From: Bemisia tabaci
Lineage: Eukaryota > Arthropoda > Insecta > Hemiptera > Aleyrodidae
NCBI RefSeq assembly: GCF_918797505.1
Contig: NC_092799.1
Span: 30,578,597 to 30,642,596 of the forward strand
DNA length: 64,000 nt
Direction: 5' to 3'
A model generated the notes under the pieces. It did not search any database. It was not told the DNA's origin and saw only the letters and a list, made by a program, of their open reading frames with translations. Below, piece after piece: positions 60,364-64,000 of this stretch; position 1 is the stretch's first letter, and each line of letters begins with the position of its first letter. A program made the position numbers and the translations under genes.

Positions 60364-60734
60364 ACCAGGGTGCTCGACGACGACTGGCAAACGCTAGGGG
60401 ACGGGGAACCTCAGACCATAAGCCCGGGGATCGCGCAGCCTCGCGCTCACGCTCACAGGGTGCACCAGGGTGCTCAACGACGGCTGGCAAACGCTAGGGG
60501 ACGGGGAACCTCAGACCCCACGCTGAAGGCGCTTGAGCCGCCAGACGTCCAGTTGTCCTCAGACGGGACCGGCGACCACTCCTCCGGTGGGGCGGGAGGG
60601 ACTGCGGCTCCTCGACCGCGCGAACCCCGGAGGAAGTTGACGGGTAATCCCAAAATGAGGGAGGGGAATGGGCGAGACTCTGCGGCGGGTAGGCGGTGGG
60701 AGGGCGGCTGGCGGACGAGAGAACGTCGGGTCGG

Positions 60735-60985
60735 CGGTCAGATGCGGGATACACGGCGGGATGGCGGTCAGACAAGGGATGCACGGTGGGTTGACGATCA
60801 GACAAGGGAGGCACGGTGGGTTGACGATCAGACAAGGTATGCACGATGGGTTGACGATCAGACAAGGGATGCACGGTGGGTTGACGATCAGACAAAGGAT
60901 GCACGATGGGTTGACGATCAGACAAGGGATGCACGATGGGTTGACGGTCAGACAAGGGATGCACGATGGGTTGACGACTCGGAGG
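60735..60985. repeat. 30-bp minisatellite, about 8 copies
   Basis: Units of the type GGGATGCACGGTGGGTTGAC plus GATCAGACAA. The period is a multiple of three, and on the minus strand it encodes RQPIVHPLSD repeats within the gag-like frame. Confidence 0.9.
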
Positions 60986-61085
60986 CGGCCTCGCCCGGCC
61001 CGTCGACGTTGCCGCCGGGGGGTCGAACGGAGCTCCATGATGCACCCGCCAGTCCTCCTCGCCGTCCGGGACGAGAAACACTGGG

Positions 61086-61577
61086 ATATGTCGATATTTA
61101 GTGTCTCCTTTTTCCGCTTACTGTCTACTTTTGGAGCAGTTTTCAAGACTTCTTTGTTAATAACCTCCACGTCCTTATTGAAAGGACTGAAACCTCCACG
61201 TCCTTATTAAGAGGACTGACATGTTGTGATGCGTTGATATTTACTGTCTCCTTTTTCTGCTTACTGTCTACTTTTGGAGCAGTTTTCAAGACTTTTTTGT
61301 TAATAACCTCCACGTCCTTATTGAGAGGACTGACATGTTGTGATGCGTTGATATTTACTGTCTCCTTTTTCTGCTGACCGTCTACTTTTGGAGCAGTTTT
61401 CAAGACTTTTTTGTATATAACCTCCACGTCCTTATTGAGAGGACTGATATGTTGTGATACGTTGACATGTTGTGTCTCCTTCTAACCATTTCTACTGTGC
61501 CTTCTTCCGATGGTTTCTGTGGAGTCTCGTCTTCGACGGCTTTCAACATGGTCGCTTCTCTTTTCTCGACACTCATT
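61086..61577 (-). CDS. ORF region with 38-residue repeats, unknown
   Basis: On the minus strand an ATG at 61577 opens MSVEKREATMLKAVEDETPQ. After a frame change near 61490 come repeats of KKVLKTAPKVDSKQKKE plus TVNINASQHVSPLNKDVEV (114-bp period: copies around 61133, 61276 and 61390, with a 29-bp internal duplication near 61170-61200). The last repeat runs directly into the gag-like segment at ~61085. Lysine-rich and probably disordered. No known domain. Confidence 0.35.
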
Positions 61578-62068
61578 TTTCTTCTGCTACTATGACTTGA
61601 CTATTTAGCCGACAATAACACTGTAAATAAATTTGTAAGAATCTCTTTGATGATCGCGTAAGATTTCTCTTCTGTTAAAAGAGCGAGGGATTGCATGAGT
61701 AATGTTCGGATTTCCTTGTACCGGTTTTTCTTCAAGTCACTTACAACCACACCTCTCGTACGGGTAGGCTTGGTGAATTTTATCCAAGAATTTCTTTATC
61801 AGATGCGATCGGCACAGAACAATGAAGCACAGTTTTTTTAGTGTATTCTTGGTTGGATCAGAGGTTCAATCGTTATTTACGATGTTATAACAAGTTTTCG
61901 AATAAACATCCAGGAGTATCCTGTTTAGTGCCTGACAGGACGCTTGCACTAAAGCGGAGCTCTTATCCACCTATCACATATTTCGCCGTTGGCTTTCTAC
62001 CTTCTTCGGGGAAAATACAAATCGATTTGCCTCTCGCAGCCATCCACCTTTACTGTCATTTACTGATC
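61578..62068. other. spacer, no gene supported
   Basis: No convincing exon on either strand; an unsupported 77-codon plus-strand frame lies at 61841-62074. Confidence 0.35.
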
Positions 62069-62957
62069 TCATGAGTGGAATTCTGACAACGAAACGACCG
62101 TCCCCTCCTCTTTTGGTGTCGGAATAAGGAACAGCATGGAGTACACATAAATCTCTTTTTTATAAGGAGGAATGAGTGTTACATCACTACGAGGTTTTCG
62201 AATTATCGAGGTTCGAATTATCGAGAGTCCACTGTACCAGTTGAATCTAGATACAAAACGAACCCTTCCGTCGCGTCTCTGCGTCTTGATAACGTCTTCA
62301 TTGTCCCTTGAGAATTTCTTTTTGCAATCGTGATTGTCACAATAAAAAAATCCTCCGCGGCTGCTGTCTGTGTTGACTTGTATGCATGCCTCATGGTGTT
62401 CGACGGTTCTAGACGTACACCGTAAATTTTCAAAGTAAACGAGCAATACCCGTTCACGAATAAAGGTTTCAATTCTGATCACACTCGACCTGCTCTGATT
62501 AGGCAGTTTCTTTATAAGCCATAAACACAACGTCCGCCAATATATGACTTCATACACGGGTCCCTCTGATTTTAAAACCACTTTCAGCTTCCTGTTAATC
62601 AGGGAAATGCATCACCTTTGGCCCATTTGGGTGACGTCAGTAGGATACTTTCTGCGAAATCCCAGGTCATATCGCCGGCCCTTCTCACTTCGGTCGTCTC
62701 GCCGTCCATTCGCCATAAGCCGCGCAATAAAAGTATATTCTCCAGATGAAAGGATCGTGGTGCCTAGGAAATATGGGTCTTCAGCGGATGTGGACGTTTC
62801 TGAGATTCGGTGTTCAATCAATGCGAGAAAGTCGATAAGATTCCTCGCATTATCAAAAATAACATTCGATAGGATGAACGTTACTTTCGTCGACGATTTG
62901 TCAGGATGTAGGATGTAGGCAATCCAAGAAGCATCATATCGGATGTAAGTAAAATTT
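62069..62957 (-). pseudogene. unknown ORF with one in-frame stop, Cys/His motif
   Basis: A minus-strand frame is open for ~296 codons except for a single TGA at 62612-62614. It is protein-like throughout: SWIAYILHPDKSS, LGTTILSSGEYTFIARLM, VIYWRTLCLWLIKKL. Near the C-terminal side is a possible zinc site, CTSRTVEHHEACIQVN followed by FFYCDNHDC. Layout and strand recall the Cys/His tail of the primase fragment 5 kb away, but the sequences are not clearly alike. It is probably a gene of the same kind of large mobile or viral element, inactivated by one mutation. The family is not recognised. Confidence 0.4.
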
Positions 62958-64000
62958 CAAATTTAATGGCAACGTGATAATAGAAAAAAAAGGAGTTCAA
63001 ATCATTCTCGTAAAATTCATTTGAATCGTATAGTCTCGGGGGCAGATTCCCATATCCTAGAATGATGTAGAAAGCGGGTAATGAATTAAGAAACGCACCC
63101 CCCCCCCCCCCACCCCCAAAAAAAATCAAAAGAAAACAATACGCCACGTCAAAGTGGAATTTTCCTCTATATAAACAGCTTTCCCAAAATAAATCCTGTT
63201 AATTTTAAAAGTAAGCCCCTTTCCTCCTCCTTAAATATTGTGTCAATACAATGTTACGAAAATCCATAGGAACGCTGTAATGTATAAATTAAATACTCCG
63301 TAGGCCACCTCTGATATTCGAGCCTTTAACCATCTTTTGACAAGAGGTCCTCTTTTTCTAGGAGAAAATTTAGTTAAGAGGTTCGGAGGACTTTATACCA
63401 TCGTCATTAAATGGAAGGCAATCTCAGAATAGTGACTATGGTAAAATTTCTAAGTTTCAAGTCAAATATTGTCAATCGGTGTAAGCAGAACGCGAGTTTT
63501 AAACAATTCCCCAATTATATCTGAGGGGGGGGGGGTCCGCCTCCTCGAAAGGGGGAAGACTTTTTTTCGGTGGAGGTGAGTGAACCCCCTCCTTCGATAT
63601 AGCCCTCAAACTAAAATAGAACCCTCGATCGATATGAAAAATTTCACAATACAACAAGATTATTCATACTTTTTCCCCCGATTCCTTTTCTCCTTTTCCT
63701 GTCGCCAGCCTATCCACGTTATGATCACATAGCCTACCGTGATTTATTATTTTTCCTTTTTTTTATTCGCCTCAAGAGATTACGTTTCATATGATGATTG
63801 TTAACGTGTCGTTGGAGTACGGAGAGGGGATGGCGTCTATTTTTATCAAATTTGAGGACAAACGGCATTGATGCAAAAACAAATACGACTCAGTTTCACC
63901 GTTGAAAAATGGATTCTTGTTGATAGTTCATTTTGGCAATGGAAAATTGAACATTAGATTTCTCAACGCATAGATACAAATTGAAAAATTGATTGGCAAA
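62958..64000. other. spacer, no gene supported
   Basis: AT-rich with a C run (63099-63115) and G run (63524-63534). No exon is supported. Confidence 0.4.

Larger units (their letters stand above)
58946..61085 (-). pseudogene. BEL/Pao-like gag fragment with tandem repeats
   Basis: Toward the 58946 end the frame has a run of zinc knuckles: CTLCQNVHSVFDC, CLNCLGNHPSAAAVC and CLKCSALGKSARHHTLLHED. The C..HHTLLH pattern is characteristic of Pao/BEL Gag. Upstream, in frame, are 30-residue repeats (CKREREAARSPGFWSEVPRP...) and a Pro-rich section of 10-residue repeats (RQPIVHPLSD). A ~745 bp AT-rich block (59619-60363) interrupts the gag. No protease, reverse transcriptase, integrase or LTR was seen here. 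Confidence 0.65.

Noticed and set aside
59311..60985. CRISPR-like array
   Set aside because: The repeats are contiguous, without unique spacers, and the genome is eukaryotic.
60370..61210. Long plus-strand ORFs of 180-243 codons
   Set aside because: They are shadows of the 30-bp minisatellite and gag-like frame; both strands are open because of the repeat.

Overview
The window looks like nuclear DNA from an arthropod, most likely an insect. It has spliced protein genes with GT/AG introns, AT-rich spacers and dense transposon debris: miniature inverted-repeat elements (MITEs), mariner, MULE and BEL/Pao-like pieces. It also carries an endogenous negative-strand RNA-virus polymerase fragment. 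The sequence alone does not fix the species; a hemipteran such as a whitefly is only a guess.

Layout. At 0-6 kb there is no gene, only repeats and foldback elements. At 6.3-14.6 kb are two minus-strand genes in tandem: a single-exon BRAT1 homologue (914 aa, ending in the family's DCY tail) and, 140 bp upstream, a complete four-exon C1orf50-like gene (184 aa). At 14.8-23.3 kb are two copies of one large non-autonomous DNA transposon with 9-10 bp target duplications. The first copy carries a nested element and a giant internal inverted repeat. At 23-32 kb are MITEs, a few unassigned exon-like ORFs and a MULE transposase fragment. At 33.6-34.6 kb lies a dead mariner with ~210 bp terminal repeats. 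At 36.3-37.4 kb is an uninterrupted 374-codon frame holding the RNA polymerase core of a mononegavirus L protein. At 37-45 kb are duplications, foldbacks and one orphan minus-strand exon.

At 45.9-55 kb several plus-strand exons of a C2H2 zinc-finger gene are threaded through a cluster of foldback MITEs. These share CAC-G-A-rich ends and mostly 2-bp target duplications. One of them has captured a foreign ~415 bp open segment. At 56.5-63 kb lies a mosaic of minus-strand coding fragments: a transposase-like N-terminus, a two-part archaeo-eukaryotic primase interrupted by a MULE-type MITE, BEL/Pao-like gag zinc knuckles with tandem in-frame repeats, and two unrecognised ORFs. This mosaic is the best candidate for something undescribed, either a primase-encoding large transposon or an endogenised large DNA virus, now broken up by later insertions.

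The two confident host genes are BRAT1 (partner of the INTS11 nuclease and of ATM/DNA-damage signalling in vertebrates) and C1orf50 (function unknown). They lie close enough together for their transcription to be linked. The zinc-finger gene is incomplete in this window.
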